Assembly: GCA_947494445.1 (NCBI GenBank)
Contig: CANLVD010000006.1
Coordinates: forward strand, 186,001 to 250,000
Direction: 5' to 3'
DNA length: 64,000 nucleotides
DNA from: an uncultured Paracoccaceae bacterium
GTDB lineage: Bacteria; Pseudomonadota; Alphaproteobacteria; Rhodobacterales; Rhodobacteraceae
Shown in pieces: positions 1 through 7,430 of the stretch. The position numbers and the translations under genes were made by a program. The notes under the pieces were generated by a model. The model was not told the origin of the DNA. It made no database searches and saw only the letters and a program-made list of their open reading frames with translations. How positions within the stretch are numbered: position 1 is the first letter of the stretch; each line of letters begins with the position of its first letter.

Positions 1-136
1 GATGCAGACAACGGCCGTAGAACACCGACACCTCCTCATCAAAACGGACAACCACAAGGTCCACTTCGCCTACAAGGGCATATTGCGGATCGCGGTCGGG
101 CAGGTCTGACAGTGGCATCAGGGCAGTTTTATTCAT
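1..136 (-). CDS. Rieske [2Fe-2S] domain protein, N-terminal fragment
   Basis: The reading frame starts at an ATG on the minus strand and runs off the left edge after 45 residues. The visible end reads VSVFYGRCLH, which matches the first cluster-binding Cys-x-His pair of Rieske ferredoxin-like domains. The preceding stretch of short beta strands (ALVGEVDLVVVRFDEEV) also fits a Rieske fold. The rest, including the second Cys/His pair and any catalytic domain, lies outside the window, so I cannot say whether this is a ferredoxin or the N-terminus of a larger oxygenase-like protein. It lies upstream of the uronate genes on the same strand as gci. Confidence 0.6.
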   Translation of the reverse strand, partial: MNKTALMPLSDLPDRDPQYALVGEVDLVVVRFDEEVSVFYGRCLH

Positions 137-267
137 GATTGGATCTATCCGTGGCTGGCGTGAATGCAGAATGCAAAAGGGCGTGTTTCCAGCACGCTAG
201 CACCGAAACAGTCGCAAGTGTGGTAACATTTTTTGCCCTGTGCTCTGGCAGGTTGTATTCGGCCCGG

Positions 268-1407
268 TCAGGTGTCTTGAGCAGGCGCGAAACGGCTCAG
301 CGTGTCACGGTCGATCTCGATCCCCAGTCCCGGCCCGTCAGGGATCGCCACGCTGCCCTCAACATGTTCGAGCGGCGTGCTCAAAACAGCCTGTCGGAAC
401 GGGTTTTCCGTCCGGTCAAATTCCAGAATGGGTGGACGCGGGGCAGGGCGCACGGGATCGGGCAGTTGTGCTGCCATCCACTGCAGGGCAGCCGCGATGT
501 GCACACCCGTGCCCCAGACATGAGGCACCAGCCGGACGGCGGCCAGCATTGCCTGATCGGCCACGCGCCGCATCTCGGTAAAGCCGCCGACGCCTGCAAG
601 ATCAGGCTGCAGGATGTCCACGGCTTCCGCGTCCAGCGCCTGACCCATCGCATAGCGCCCGTGCCATGTCTCACCTCCCGCCACCGGGATCGGCTGACGG
701 TCGCGCACCGCGCGGTAGGCGGTCATGTTCTCGGGCACGACCGGTTCCTCGAACCAGCCGATGTCCAGATGTGCAACCGCGTTTCCAAGGGCAATGGCCT
801 CGCCCGTGTCATAGCCGTGGTTCGCGTCAATCATCAGCCCCATGTCAGGGCCCATTGCTTCACGCGCTGCCTCGATCACGCGAATGTCTTCTGCAACATC
901 GAAGCCGATCTTGATCTTTGCTGCGTCAAACCCCTCAGCCCGGTAACCTGCAACCTCTGCCGCGATATCCGCGACCCGGTCCACGCCGTCGCGCATGAAG
1001 GATCCCGTGGCATAGGCTCGGACCTCCTCACGTACGCGCCCGCCCAGAAGAACCGAGACCGGAACACCGAAATGCTTGCCCTTGATATCCCAGAGCGCAA
1101 TGTCGATGCCGGAAAGTGCCGTGACCGCGAGCCCCCGCATGCCCTGATCACGCAGATGGTTATAGGCCTCTGCCCACAGGATTTCCGTGTCCAGCGGATT
1201 GCGCCCGATGAACAAGGGGGCGTAGGCCGCAACAACCGCTGCATTCAGCGTTGACGGTCCCAGACATTCGCCCCAACCGATGGTGCCATCATCGCAAACC
1301 ACCTCCACCAGAAGATGCCTTCTGTGATCGAACCGGGCCGATGCGCTTTGAAAGGCAGTGCCCAGCCGGTGCTCCAGAAGATGGGTGCGGATGGCGTCGA
1401 TTTTCAT
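268..1407 (-). CDS. gci: D-galactarolactone cycloisomerase (enolase superfamily)
   Basis: Full-length 379-residue member of the mandelate racemase / muconate lactonizing branch of the enolase superfamily. The N-terminal capping domain is followed by the barrel with K164-x-K166, metal ligands D194, E220 and E246, and H296 in VPHVWGTG. From memory the sequence is close along its whole length to Agrobacterium Gci, including the start (MKIDAIRTHLLEHRL) and the YATGSF and ETWHGRY segments. Gci opens the galactaro-1,4-lactone ring to give 3-deoxy-2-keto-hexarate in the cytoplasm. The divergent neighbour is uronate dehydrogenase, the step that produces aldarolactone, which supports the call. A different acid-sugar lyase or isomerase of the same superfamily is the main alternative. 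Confidence 0.88.
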   Translation of the reverse strand: MKIDAIRTHLLEHRLGTAFQSASARFDHRRHLLVEVVCDDGTIGWGECLGPSTLNAAVVAAYAPLFIGRNPLDTEILWAEAYNHLRDQGMRGLAVTALSGIDIALWDIKGKHFGVPVSVLLGGRVREEVRAYATGSFMRDGVDRVADIAAEVAGYRAEGFDAAKIKIGFDVAEDIRVIEAAREAMGPDMGLMIDANHGYDTGEAIALGNAVAHLDIGWFEEPVVPENMTAYRAVRDRQPIPVAGGETWHGRYAMGQALDAEAVDILQPDLAGVGGFTEMRRVADQAMLAAVRLVPHVWGTGVHIAAALQWMAAQLPDPVRPAPRPPILEFDRTENPFRQAVLSTPLEHVEGSVAIPDGPGLGIEIDRDTLSRFAPAQDT

Positions 1408-1470
1408 GAATGACTTCCCGGAAAGGCAGAGTGATCTGAGGCCTCACCATACAAATTGACCTCCCCGCGA

Positions 1471-1484
1471 CAAGTCATATGATT
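1471..1484. promoter_or_regulatory. Possible operator in gci-udh divergent promoter region
   Basis: The 110-bp gap between the divergent gci and udh starts holds the 8-bp perfect palindrome TCATATGA (1475-1482) within a slightly longer imperfect one. Its place between two genes of one pathway makes a shared operator plausible, but the site is short and could be chance. No regulator gene for it is visible in the window. Confidence 0.25.
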
Positions 1485-1517
1485 GCGCAACGCTTTCTCC
1501 GACAAGGACCTTCCGCC

Positions 1518-2321
1518 ATGAACCGACTGCTGATCACAGGGGCCGCCGGAGGTCTGGGGCAGGCGGCGCGCTCCCATCTTGCCGGGTTTGCCAAGACGCT
1601 CAGATTGTCCGATCTCACCCCCATTGATGACCTTTCCCCGACCGAGGAATTTGTGCCCTGTGATCTGGCAGACCGCCTGGCGGTCGAGCGTCTGGTGCAG
1701 GGCTGCGACGGGATCGTTCATCTGGGTGGCATCTCAACCGAACATCCCTTCGACGTCATTCTGGAGGCCAATATCCGCGGCATCTACAACCTCTATGAGG
1801 CGGTGGTCAAAGCCGGATGCCCGCGGGTGGTCTTTGCCTCCTCAAACCACGCTTTCGGGTATCACAGAGTAACGTCGCAGCTGGATGCAAACTCAGCACC
1901 CTTTGCTGACGGCCTTTATGGCGCCTCCAAGGTTTACGGCGAGCAACTGGCGTTGATCTATCACCAAAAACACGGGGTTGAGAGCCTGCGGGTCCGCATC
2001 GGCTCCTGCCTGCCAAAGCCTGTCACCCGGCGCATGCTGTCGACCTGGATCAGCCCGCGTGACCTGTTTTCCCTGATGGAATGCGCCTTCACCGTGCCCA
2101 AGCTGGGCTGCCCGGCTGTCTTCGGGGCATCAGATAATGCCGCAAGCTGGTGGGACAACAGCGCAGTGGACCACCTTGGCTGGACGCCGCAAGACAGTGT
2201 TGATGGCTGGCAGGCCGAAATGGAGGCGGCGGAGCCAAATCCTGACCCCAACCTGCCCGAAGTGCGCTTTCAGGGCGGCTTGTTTGCAGCCGACGTCATT
2301 CACCGAACACTGGACGATTAG
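1518..2321 (+). CDS. udh: Uronate dehydrogenase (NAD-dependent, SDR family)
   Basis: 267 residues starting MNRLLITGAAGGLG, an N-terminal Rossmann glycine motif. The extended short-chain dehydrogenase active site is Y134-xxx-K138 (YGASK), with the serine of FASSNH upstream. The length and the segments IVHLGGIS, RIGSC and RMLSTW match Agrobacterium Udh as I remember it. Udh oxidises D-galacturonate or D-glucuronate to the aldaro-1,5-lactone. The ATG at 1518 is chosen because the protein begins there with its Rossmann motif; an upstream in-frame ATG at 1479 would add 13 unrelated residues. The gene is divergent from gci, forming a compact oxidative uronate pathway. Its stop codon overlaps that of znuB by four bases, tail to tail. 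Confidence 0.9.
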   Translation: MNRLLITGAAGGLGQAARSHLAGFAKTLRLSDLTPIDDLSPTEEFVPCDLADRLAVERLVQGCDGIVHLGGISTEHPFDVILEANIRGIYNLYEAVVKAGCPRVVFASSNHAFGYHRVTSQLDANSAPFADGLYGASKVYGEQLALIYHQKHGVESLRVRIGSCLPKPVTRRMLSTWISPRDLFSLMECAFTVPKLGCPAVFGASDNAASWWDNSAVDHLGWTPQDSVDGWQAEMEAAEPNPDPNLPEVRFQGGLFAADVIHRTLDD

Positions 2322-3118
2322 GCCTGGCTGGCCTTCACGGCTTGAAAAAGACTGGTCAGGACAAAACCTAGCGCTGCCACGCAGACAATGCTGGGCCCTG
2401 CAGGCGTGTCGAACAGATATGCTCCGTAAAGCCCGGCAGCGGCAGCGATTGTACCGATGCCCGCGGCGACCAGTGCCATGCCTTCGGGTGTGCGCGACAG
2501 GGGCCGGGCAGCAGCGGAGGGGATGATCAGAAGGGCTGCAATCAACAACGCACCAACCACTTTGATGGCCACCGCCACGGTGATCGCCAGCGACAGGGTC
2601 AGCACCAGTTGCTCGCGCCGTGGCTGAAGCCCGCTGGCATAGGCCAGATCCGTGTTCAGTGTCGCTGTCAGAAGTGCTGACCAGCGCCAGCCGATCAGCC
2701 CGACCACCAAAGCCGCACCGCCCCAGATCACCAGCAAATCCGCTTTAGAGACCGCCAGAATATCGCCAAAGAGATAAGCCATGAGGTCGATCCGCACACC
2801 ACTGATGAACGATACTGCCACCAGTCCAACTGCCAGTGCGGAATGGGCCAGCACGCCCAGAAGCGTGTCCATCGCATAGCCGCGATCCGAAAGGGTGCTG
2901 ACGGTCACGGCCATCAGCAGTGCAACCACCAGCGCGCCTGCAAAAATCGACATAGACAAAGCCAGCGACAAGGCCACACCCAAGATCGCCGCATGCGCTG
3001 TCGCATCACCAAAATACGCCATCCGCCGCCAGACCACGAAACAGCCCAAAGGCGCAGCGGCCAGCGCAACGCCAACGCCCGCAAGCGTCGCACGCACCAT
3101 GAAATCATCAAGCATCAC
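2318..3118 (-). CDS. znuB: Zinc ABC transporter permease ZnuB
   Basis: 266 residues, very hydrophobic, with roughly eight membrane-spanning stretches, typical of the ABC-3 permease family that takes up zinc or manganese. The family segment GDATAHAAILGVAL near the N-terminus and the motif KVVGALLIAALLIIPSAAA in the second half are both present. It forms the membrane channel for zinc delivered by periplasmic ZnuA and powered by ZnuC. The start overlaps the end of znuC by four bases, so the two are translationally coupled. Two adjacent ATGs (3118 and 3115) are possible starts. The neighbouring Zur-type regulator argues for zinc rather than manganese or iron. Confidence 0.92.
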   Translation of the reverse strand: MMLDDFMVRATLAGVGVALAAAPLGCFVVWRRMAYFGDATAHAAILGVALSLALSMSIFAGALVVALLMAVTVSTLSDRGYAMDTLLGVLAHSALAVGLVAVSFISGVRIDLMAYLFGDILAVSKADLLVIWGGAALVVGLIGWRWSALLTATLNTDLAYASGLQPRREQLVLTLSLAITVAVAIKVVGALLIAALLIIPSAAARPLSRTPEGMALVAAGIGTIAAAAGLYGAYLFDTPAGPSIVCVAALGFVLTSLFQAVKASQA

Positions 3119-3888
3119 CCGGCCTCCCGCTCGTGATCATGGTCATGGTCGCACGTCTCGCCATGGTCGTGGGAATGGTCGTGGTGGTGCCGATAAAGCG
3201 CCAGCGCACCTCCGGTGCCGGTGCCAAAAAGCGCGCGGTATTCCGGGGCCGAGGCCACGATCTCTGGCGTGCCTTCGCAGCAGACATGGCCGTTGAGGCA
3301 AATCACCCTGTCTGAAGCGCTCATCACCACATGCAGCTCATGGCTGATCATCAGCACAGCACAACCGGTCTGGCGCCGTACCTCCTCAATGCGGCTGTAG
3401 AATGCCGCCGATCCGCGCTGGTCCAGCCCTTGTGTCGCCTCGTCCAGCAGCAGCAGGTCGGGCTGCTCCATCAACGCGCGGGCCAGCAGAACCCGCTGAA
3501 ACTGCCCGCCCGACAGCGCCGACATCTGTCTGTCTGACAGATCCGGCACGCCTGCGGTTTCAAGCGCTTCACGACAGGCTGCACGGGTTGCCTTGCCGGG
3601 CAGCCGCAGGAACCGTTCAACCGTGATCGGCATGGTCCGGTCGATGTGCAGTTTCTGCGGCACATACCCGACTTTCAGTCCCACCTGCCGGGTGATCTGG
3701 CCCCGTTCCGGCTGGCTCGCCCCGATGATGGCGCGCAAAAGGCTGGTTTTGCCCGATCCGTTCGGACCGACAATGGTCACGATCTCGCCGGGCCTGATCG
3801 TCAGATTGACCCGGTCCAGAACACGGGTTTCACCATGGCGCAGGCTCAGGTCCTCAACCGATACAAGAGTCGTCTGATCAAGGCTCAT
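3115..3888 (-). CDS. znuC: Zinc ABC transporter ATP-binding protein ZnuC
   Basis: 257 residues from the ATG at 3888, which overlaps the zur stop codon in an ATGA; a start at 3909 would add seven residues inside zur and is less likely. The protein has Walker A GPNGSGKTS (41-49), the ABC signature LSGGQFQR (126-133), Walker B LLLLDE (145-150) and a switch histidine in MISHE. The C-terminus is a His/Asp-rich tail (HHHDHSHDHGETCDHDHDH), a feature seen in some ZnuC proteins and probably metal binding. It energises zinc import through ZnuB. Gene order zur-znuC-znuB on one strand suggests a single transcript repressed by its own first product. Confidence 0.93.
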   Translation of the reverse strand: MSLDQTTLVSVEDLSLRHGETRVLDRVNLTIRPGEIVTIVGPNGSGKTSLLRAIIGASQPERGQITRQVGLKVGYVPQKLHIDRTMPITVERFLRLPGKATRAACREALETAGVPDLSDRQMSALSGGQFQRVLLARALMEQPDLLLLDEATQGLDQRGSAAFYSRIEEVRRQTGCAVLMISHELHVVMSASDRVICLNGHVCCEGTPEIVASAPEYRALFGTGTGGALALYRHHHDHSHDHGETCDHDHDHEREAG

Positions 3889-4397
3889 GATTGCGGACTG
3901 TCCTGACACAGCGGGCAGACCCCTTCAGCCTCCAGCACCGTGCGCTCGATCTGGAATCCGGCCGCGCGTGCAGCATCCCCCAGATCGCCCTGTGCCGGTT
4001 CAGACCGGGTTTCCGCCACCGCATCACATTTCGTGCAGATCATGAAAGCAGGCGCATGGATCTGGCCGGGATGGGCGCAGGCGATGAAGGCGTTCAGCCG
4101 TTCAATCTTGTGGGCAAACCCGTTCTGCACCAGAAATTCCAGTGCGCGGTAGGCGATGGGGGGCTGTGATCCCAGCCCCTCGTCCCGCAGGCGGTCCAGA
4201 ACTTCATAGGCCCCAAGTGCCTTGTGTTCCTGCAACAGGATTTCAAGCACCCGGCGCCGCACCGGAGTGAAGCGGATGCCTTCCGCCGCACAGATGCGTT
4301 CTGCCTTGCCAAGCGCGTCCGTGATGCAGGACGCATGGTCGTGCCGCTCGAACCCGAGGGCGTTTTTTGCATCAGTGCCGTGATCTGAACTTGTCAT
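3885..4397 (-). CDS. zur: Zinc uptake regulator, Fur family (Zur)
   Basis: 170 residues with a Fur-type winged helix (roughly residues 25-100, including RFTPVRRRVLEILL) and a dimerisation domain with two CxxC pairs, C121/C124 and C161/C164, which bind structural zinc in Zur proteins. FIACAHPGQIH supplies the usual regulatory His/Cys residues. When zinc is plentiful it should repress zinc-uptake genes. It is the first gene of the zur-znuCB row and faces znuA, with candidate Zur palindromes between them, so autoregulation is likely. The context excludes an iron-sensing Fur role with fair confidence. Confidence 0.92.
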   Translation of the reverse strand: MTSSDHGTDAKNALGFERHDHASCITDALGKAERICAAEGIRFTPVRRRVLEILLQEHKALGAYEVLDRLRDEGLGSQPPIAYRALEFLVQNGFAHKIERLNAFIACAHPGQIHAPAFMICTKCDAVAETRSEPAQGDLGDAARAAGFQIERTVLEAEGVCPLCQDSPQS

Positions 4398-4413
4398 GTT
4401 ATTACATATCGCC

Positions 4414-4434
4414 TATAACGTCTGTAATGTTATA
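4414..4434. promoter_or_regulatory. Candidate Zur operator between zur and znuA
   Basis: The 56-bp gap between zur and znuA is A+T-rich and holds a perfect inverted repeat TATAAC-N9-GTTATA (4414-4434). Two further imperfect palindromes overlap or flank it: ATGTTATTACAT (4396-4407, over the zur start) and TGTAATGTTATACA (4423-4436). A+T-rich GTTATA-type palindromes in a divergent zur/znuA promoter fit Zur binding sites. I infer that Zur represses both transcripts from here; the exact half-sites are uncertain. Confidence 0.6.
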
Positions 4435-4453
4435 CAATCACATGAGGTCAAAG

Positions 4454-5671
4454 ATGTCCAGAAACCTGCTGCTCCTGACACTCACGCTCGGTCTGACTGG
4501 CCTTCAGGCCCGCGCTGATGTGCCAAAAGTGGTGACCGATACGGCCCCTGTGCACTCGCTGGTGTCCATGGTGTTGGACGGGATCGCAGAGCCAAGTCTC
4601 GTCATCCCGCCCGAGGTTTCCCCCCATGACCACCGCCTGCGCCCCTCCCAGGCCAAGGCGCTGCAGGAAGCGGGCATCGTGTTCTGGATCGGCGCGGATC
4701 TGACCCCTTGGCTGGGGCAGGCGCTGGAGCGCCTGTCGCCCGACGCAGTGACCCTTGCCCTGATGGAGGCCGAGGGCACCAAATTGCTGGACATTCGCGA
4801 ATCCGCCAACTTCGAAGCGCATGACCACGATGATCATGCTGACCATGCTGATCACGATGGCCATGATGACCACGATGACCATGCTGATCACGACAAGCAC
4901 GAAGATCACGACGCACATGATGATCATGCAGATCACGATGGGCCTCACGACCACGCCGACCACAGTGATCACGACGACCACGGCAAGCATGATGACCATG
5001 CAGATCATGAAGGCCACGACGAGCATGAGGAGCATGCTGATCATAAAGACCATGATGATCATGCTGATCACAAGGACCACGACGAGCATGCCGACCATGA
5101 TGACCACGCCGATCATGATGCGCATGAAGGCGAGGGTCACGCTGGCCATGACCACCACGACGGTCAGGACGCCCATGTCTGGTTGTCGCTTGAGAACGCT
5201 CAGACCTGGCTGGACATCATCGCAGTCGAGATGATCGAGCTGGACCCCACAAACGCAGACGCATACCTGTCGAACGCTGCCAAAGCTAAGGCAGAACTGG
5301 GCACTCTTCGCAGTGAGATCGACGGTCTTCTGGCCCCGGTGCGCGGGCGCAATTTCGTGGTCTTTCACGACGCCTACCAGTATTTCGAAGACGATTTTGC
5401 GCTGCGCGCAACAGGGGCCATTTCGCTGAGCGATGCGTCCCAGCCCAGCCCCGCGCGCATCGCCGAGGTGCAAGACGCCATCACATCGCAGAATGTCTCC
5501 TGCGTGCTGGCCGAGCCGCAGTTCAACCCGGGGCTGGTGGCCACGGTCACAAACGGGGTTGATGCAAACACCGGCGTTCTTGATCCCATGGGCTCAAACC
5601 TCACGCCGGGGCCCGCGCTTTATCCTGCACTGATGCGCGATCTCGCAGAGGTTCTGGCCGAGTGCCTGTGA
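4454..5671 (+). CDS. znuA: Periplasmic zinc-binding protein ZnuA with giant His/Asp loop
   Basis: 405 residues from the ATG at 4454, which has GAGG seven bases upstream; the ATG at 4442 would destroy that spacing. A signal peptide ends at LQARA (about residue 21). The first lobe carries the zinc-binding SPHDH (56-60), the second the conserved H241-VWLS, then FHDAYQYF and the end region with LDPMG. Between the lobes residues 121-240 form a low-complexity loop, mostly repeats of His followed by two acidic or small residues, with 39 His by my count. Such loops are normal in ZnuA but usually a few tens of residues. ZnuA captures zinc in the periplasm for ZnuBC. The gene is divergent from zur. Confidence 0.93.
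   Translation: MSRNLLLLTLTLGLTGLQARADVPKVVTDTAPVHSLVSMVLDGIAEPSLVIPPEVSPHDHRLRPSQAKALQEAGIVFWIGADLTPWLGQALERLSPDAVTLALMEAEGTKLLDIRESANFEAHDHDDHADHADHDGHDDHDDHADHDKHEDHDAHDDHADHDGPHDHADHSDHDDHGKHDDHADHEGHDEHEEHADHKDHDDHADHKDHDEHADHDDHADHDAHEGEGHAGHDHHDGQDAHVWLSLENAQTWLDIIAVEMIELDPTNADAYLSNAAKAKAELGTLRSEIDGLLAPVRGRNFVVFHDAYQYFEDDFALRATGAISLSDASQPSPARIAEVQDAITSQNVSCVLAEPQFNPGLVATVTNGVDANTGVLDPMGSNLTPGPALYPALMRDLAEVLAECL
4814..5173 (+). repeat. In-frame tandem His/Asp-coding repeat inside znuA
   Basis: About 360 bp of degenerate repeats built from CATGATGACCACGAC-like units, encoding ZnuA residues 121-240. The period at protein level is three (H-D/A-D). Copies have drifted in third positions and carry A, G, K, E and P substitutions, so this is an old, selected array rather than a fresh slippage product. 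The repeats create long spurious frames on both strands. Length variation between strains is expected at such a locus. Confidence 0.85.
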
Positions 5672-5695
5672 GTCCTTGGGGCCGAAAAAATGTCT

Positions 5696-5721
5696 GCCAG
5701 CGTTCCCGCACGAGCGCTGGC
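5696..5721 (+). terminator. Hairpin after znuA
   Basis: GCCAGCG (5696-5702) pairs with CGCTGGC (5715-5721) across a 12-base loop, 25 bases after the znuA stop. There is no T run after it, so it would be a weak intrinsic terminator at best. The remaining gap to the tRNA gene shows nothing else. Confidence 0.3.
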
Positions 5722-5769
5722 ACTCACCTTCTTGCAACCTCCCGCCGGCACCGATAAAACAGTTCCATC

Positions 5770-5843
5770 GCGGGTGTAGCTCAATGGTAGAGCAGCAGCT
5801 TCCCAAGCTGAATACGAGGGTTCGATTCCCTTCACCCGCTCCA
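5770..5843 (+). tRNA. tRNA-Gly (anticodon CCC)
   Basis: A 74-base cloverleaf with encoded CCA. The acceptor arm GCGGGTG (5770-5776) pairs with CACCCGC (5833-5839), followed by T and CCA. The anticodon loop TTCCCAA gives CCC, reading GGG glycine codons. The D arm (AGCTCAATGGTAGAGC) and T arm (GAGGGTTCGATTCCCTT) are standard. The sequence closely follows the E. coli Gly(CCC) tRNA as I remember it. Confidence 0.97.
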
Positions 5844-5885
5844 GCATCCCTTTCGTTATTCCGGTTCTCTCGCCAAAGCGAAGCT

Positions 5886-5926
5886 GTTTCGGCGGGAAAA
5901 TATTCGTTTTGACAATGATCCGAAAC
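5886..5926. promoter_or_regulatory. Possible DeoR-family operator upstream of the regulator
   Basis: GTTTCGG (5886-5892) and CCGAAAC (5920-5926) form an inverted repeat 37 bases before the regulator start, and a further TTCGTTTT lies between them at 5903-5910. TTTCG half-sites are typical of GlpR-like DeoR regulators, and a related pair occurs before the TRAP genes. Autoregulation is inferred. Confidence 0.4.
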
Positions 5927-5962
5927 TCCCACTAGGCTGGTCCGGGCAAGGAGAACGCCCCG

Positions 5963-6745
5963 ATGACACGCCGTGAGAGAGAGATCCTGCGCCTGATCCG
6001 TGACCGGGGCAAGGTGCGTGTGGAAGATCTGGTGGAGCATTTCGGGACCACGCCCCAGACCATCCGCAAAGACCTTCAGCGGCTTGAGGATGCACAGCAG
6101 GTTCTGCGCTTTCACGGAGGTGCCACGCTGCATTCAGGCGTGGAATACATGCCGTTTGAGCGTCGTCGCCAGATCGCAACCGAAGCCAAGGTTCAGATCG
6201 CCCGCGCGGCCGCCAGCCTGATCCCGGCCAACTCAAGCCTGTTTCTCAACGGTGGCACCACGACGGAGGCCATAGCGCGGGAACTGACGGATCATGTCGG
6301 CCTGCACATGGTCGTGGACAACATTGATATTGCGAATCTTCTCAGGCGGCATCCGGCGCTCAACGTGGTTGTGCCCGGCGGGGAGTTACGCCATTCCGAC
6401 GGTGCGGTGCTTGGCTCAACTGCCGTTGATTTCCTGCGTCAGTTCAACATGGAATTTGCGTTCATCGGGGCGGTTGGCGTCTCGGATGCAGGCGATCTTT
6501 TTGATTTCGATCTGCGCGAATCACAGGTGGCTCGCGCCATGATCCAGAACGCGCGTCACAGCATTCTGGTGGTCGACAGCTCCAAGTTTGGCGTCAATGC
6601 CCCGGTGCGCGTCGGCACGCTGGACGACATTCACACCCTTGTCACTGATATCTGTCCCAGTGAGGCCGTGCGCGCCATTTGCGCCAGCCGCAACATCCGT
6701 CTGATCGAGACCGGGCAGGGGGCAACCATCAAAAGAAGTGCTTGA
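5963..6745 (+). CDS. DeoR/GlpR-family transcriptional regulator
   Basis: 260 residues with an N-terminal DeoR helix-turn-helix (RREREILRLIRDRGKVRVEDL, then TTPQTIRKDLQRLE, residues 3-45) and a C-terminal DeoRC sensor domain of the phosphosugar-binding type, marked by NGGTTTEAIA and VVPGGELR. Members usually repress sugar-catabolic genes until a phosphorylated intermediate binds. It sits directly before the TRAP genes in the same direction, and TTTCG-containing inverted repeats flank it, so it probably controls the TRAP operon and the enzyme row beginning at 10579. The E. coli regulator of sulfoquinovose genes is also a DeoR protein, which is compatible with, but not proof of, that substrate. 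Confidence 0.92.
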   Translation: MTRREREILRLIRDRGKVRVEDLVEHFGTTPQTIRKDLQRLEDAQQVLRFHGGATLHSGVEYMPFERRRQIATEAKVQIARAAASLIPANSSLFLNGGTTTEAIARELTDHVGLHMVVDNIDIANLLRRHPALNVVVPGGELRHSDGAVLGSTAVDFLRQFNMEFAFIGAVGVSDAGDLFDFDLRESQVARAMIQNARHSILVVDSSKFGVNAPVRVGTLDDIHTLVTDICPSEAVRAICASRNIRLIETGQGATIKRSA

Positions 6746-6752
6746 CTTTGAG

Positions 6753-6796
6753 TTTCGTTTGGAAAGGATAACGCGTAAAACGCGGAGCAAACGAAA
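6753..6796. promoter_or_regulatory. Inverted TTTCGTTTG repeat before the TRAP operon
   Basis: TTTCGTTTG (6753-6761) and its exact complement CAAACGAAA (6788-6796) are separated by 26 bases in the short gap between the DeoR gene and the TRAP small-subunit gene. Nine-base perfect arms of this GlpR-like type, directly upstream of a transport operon and next to a DeoR gene, make a good operator candidate. The long spacer suggests two sites bridged by an oligomer rather than one compact site. Confidence 0.55.
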
Positions 6797-6817
6797 ATCC
6801 GTGAGTGGGAGGATAGA

Positions 6818-7429
6818 TTGCCAATATTGAAGAGCGCCTACGCCGCGTTGTTCTACGGACTGACCCCGGTTCTGCGACTGGGGCGCGCGCTGGCATGGAT
6901 GGCATTGGGACTGATGGTGCTCATCATCCTGATGCAGGTTGTTTTCCGATACCTTCCTTTCCTTGACGCGCTCAACTGGCCGGAAGAGGCCGCGCGCTTC
7001 CTGATGCTCTGGCTTACCGGTCTGTGTGCGCCATCCGCGCTCCGCTGGGGTGGTTTTGTCGCCATTGACATGGTCCCGCGCGCCGTTGGAGGCCGGATGG
7101 GGGGCATGTTGGTCCTGTTCCTCCAGCTCATCGCGCTGGTCGTCCTGATCACCGCCGTTCAGCTTGGCTTCAAGCACGTCAACAGCGGCTGGCTCTTCAA
7201 ATCCTCCTCGCTGATGTTCTTCGTGGAGATCGGGCGCGGCAGTCTTGAAAACCTCAGCTTTGGCTGGATGCGCATGCAGCTTGCCTTCATGTACCTTTCG
7301 CTCTTCGTGGGCTTCGTGTTGATGCTGCTGGTCAACATCGAGTTGATCCTGAAATCGGTCATCCTGCTGATTTCGCCCGATGAAACCCTGCCGTCGGACC
7401 GCGACGCCATAGAAACTTCGGGAGATTGA
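6818..7429 (+). CDS. TRAP transporter small permease (DctQ-like)
   Basis: 203 residues with about four membrane helices and the DctQ-typical stretch after helix two (NWPEEAARFLMLWLTGL). The start is a TTG at 6818 preceded by GGGAGG at 6807-6812; there is no better ATG nearby. DctQ is the small integral-membrane subunit that supports DctM in sodium-driven import of acid substrates captured by the periplasmic binding protein. One base separates it from the dctM-like gene. The protein has a hydrophilic C-terminal tail of about 25 residues. Confidence 0.92.
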   Translation: MPILKSAYAALFYGLTPVLRLGRALAWMALGLMVLIILMQVVFRYLPFLDALNWPEEAARFLMLWLTGLCAPSALRWGGFVAIDMVPRAVGGRMGGMLVLFLQLIALVVLITAVQLGFKHVNSGWLFKSSSLMFFVEIGRGSLENLSFGWMRMQLAFMYLSLFVGFVLMLLVNIELILKSVILLISPDETLPSDRDAIETSGD

Positions 7430-7430
7430 C

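Noticed and set aside
139-1254. Long plus-strand frame
   Set aside because: It mirrors gci, which has the complete active site and family length; the frame has no family features.
4814-5173. Possible CRISPR-like array
   Set aside because: Repeats are short, contiguous, in frame and without unique spacers; they encode a protein loop.
4448-5473. 341-codon minus-strand frame, and a second plus-strand frame, across znuA
   Set aside because: They arise from the His/Asp repeat DNA; the translated peptides are low-complexity and mirror ZnuA.
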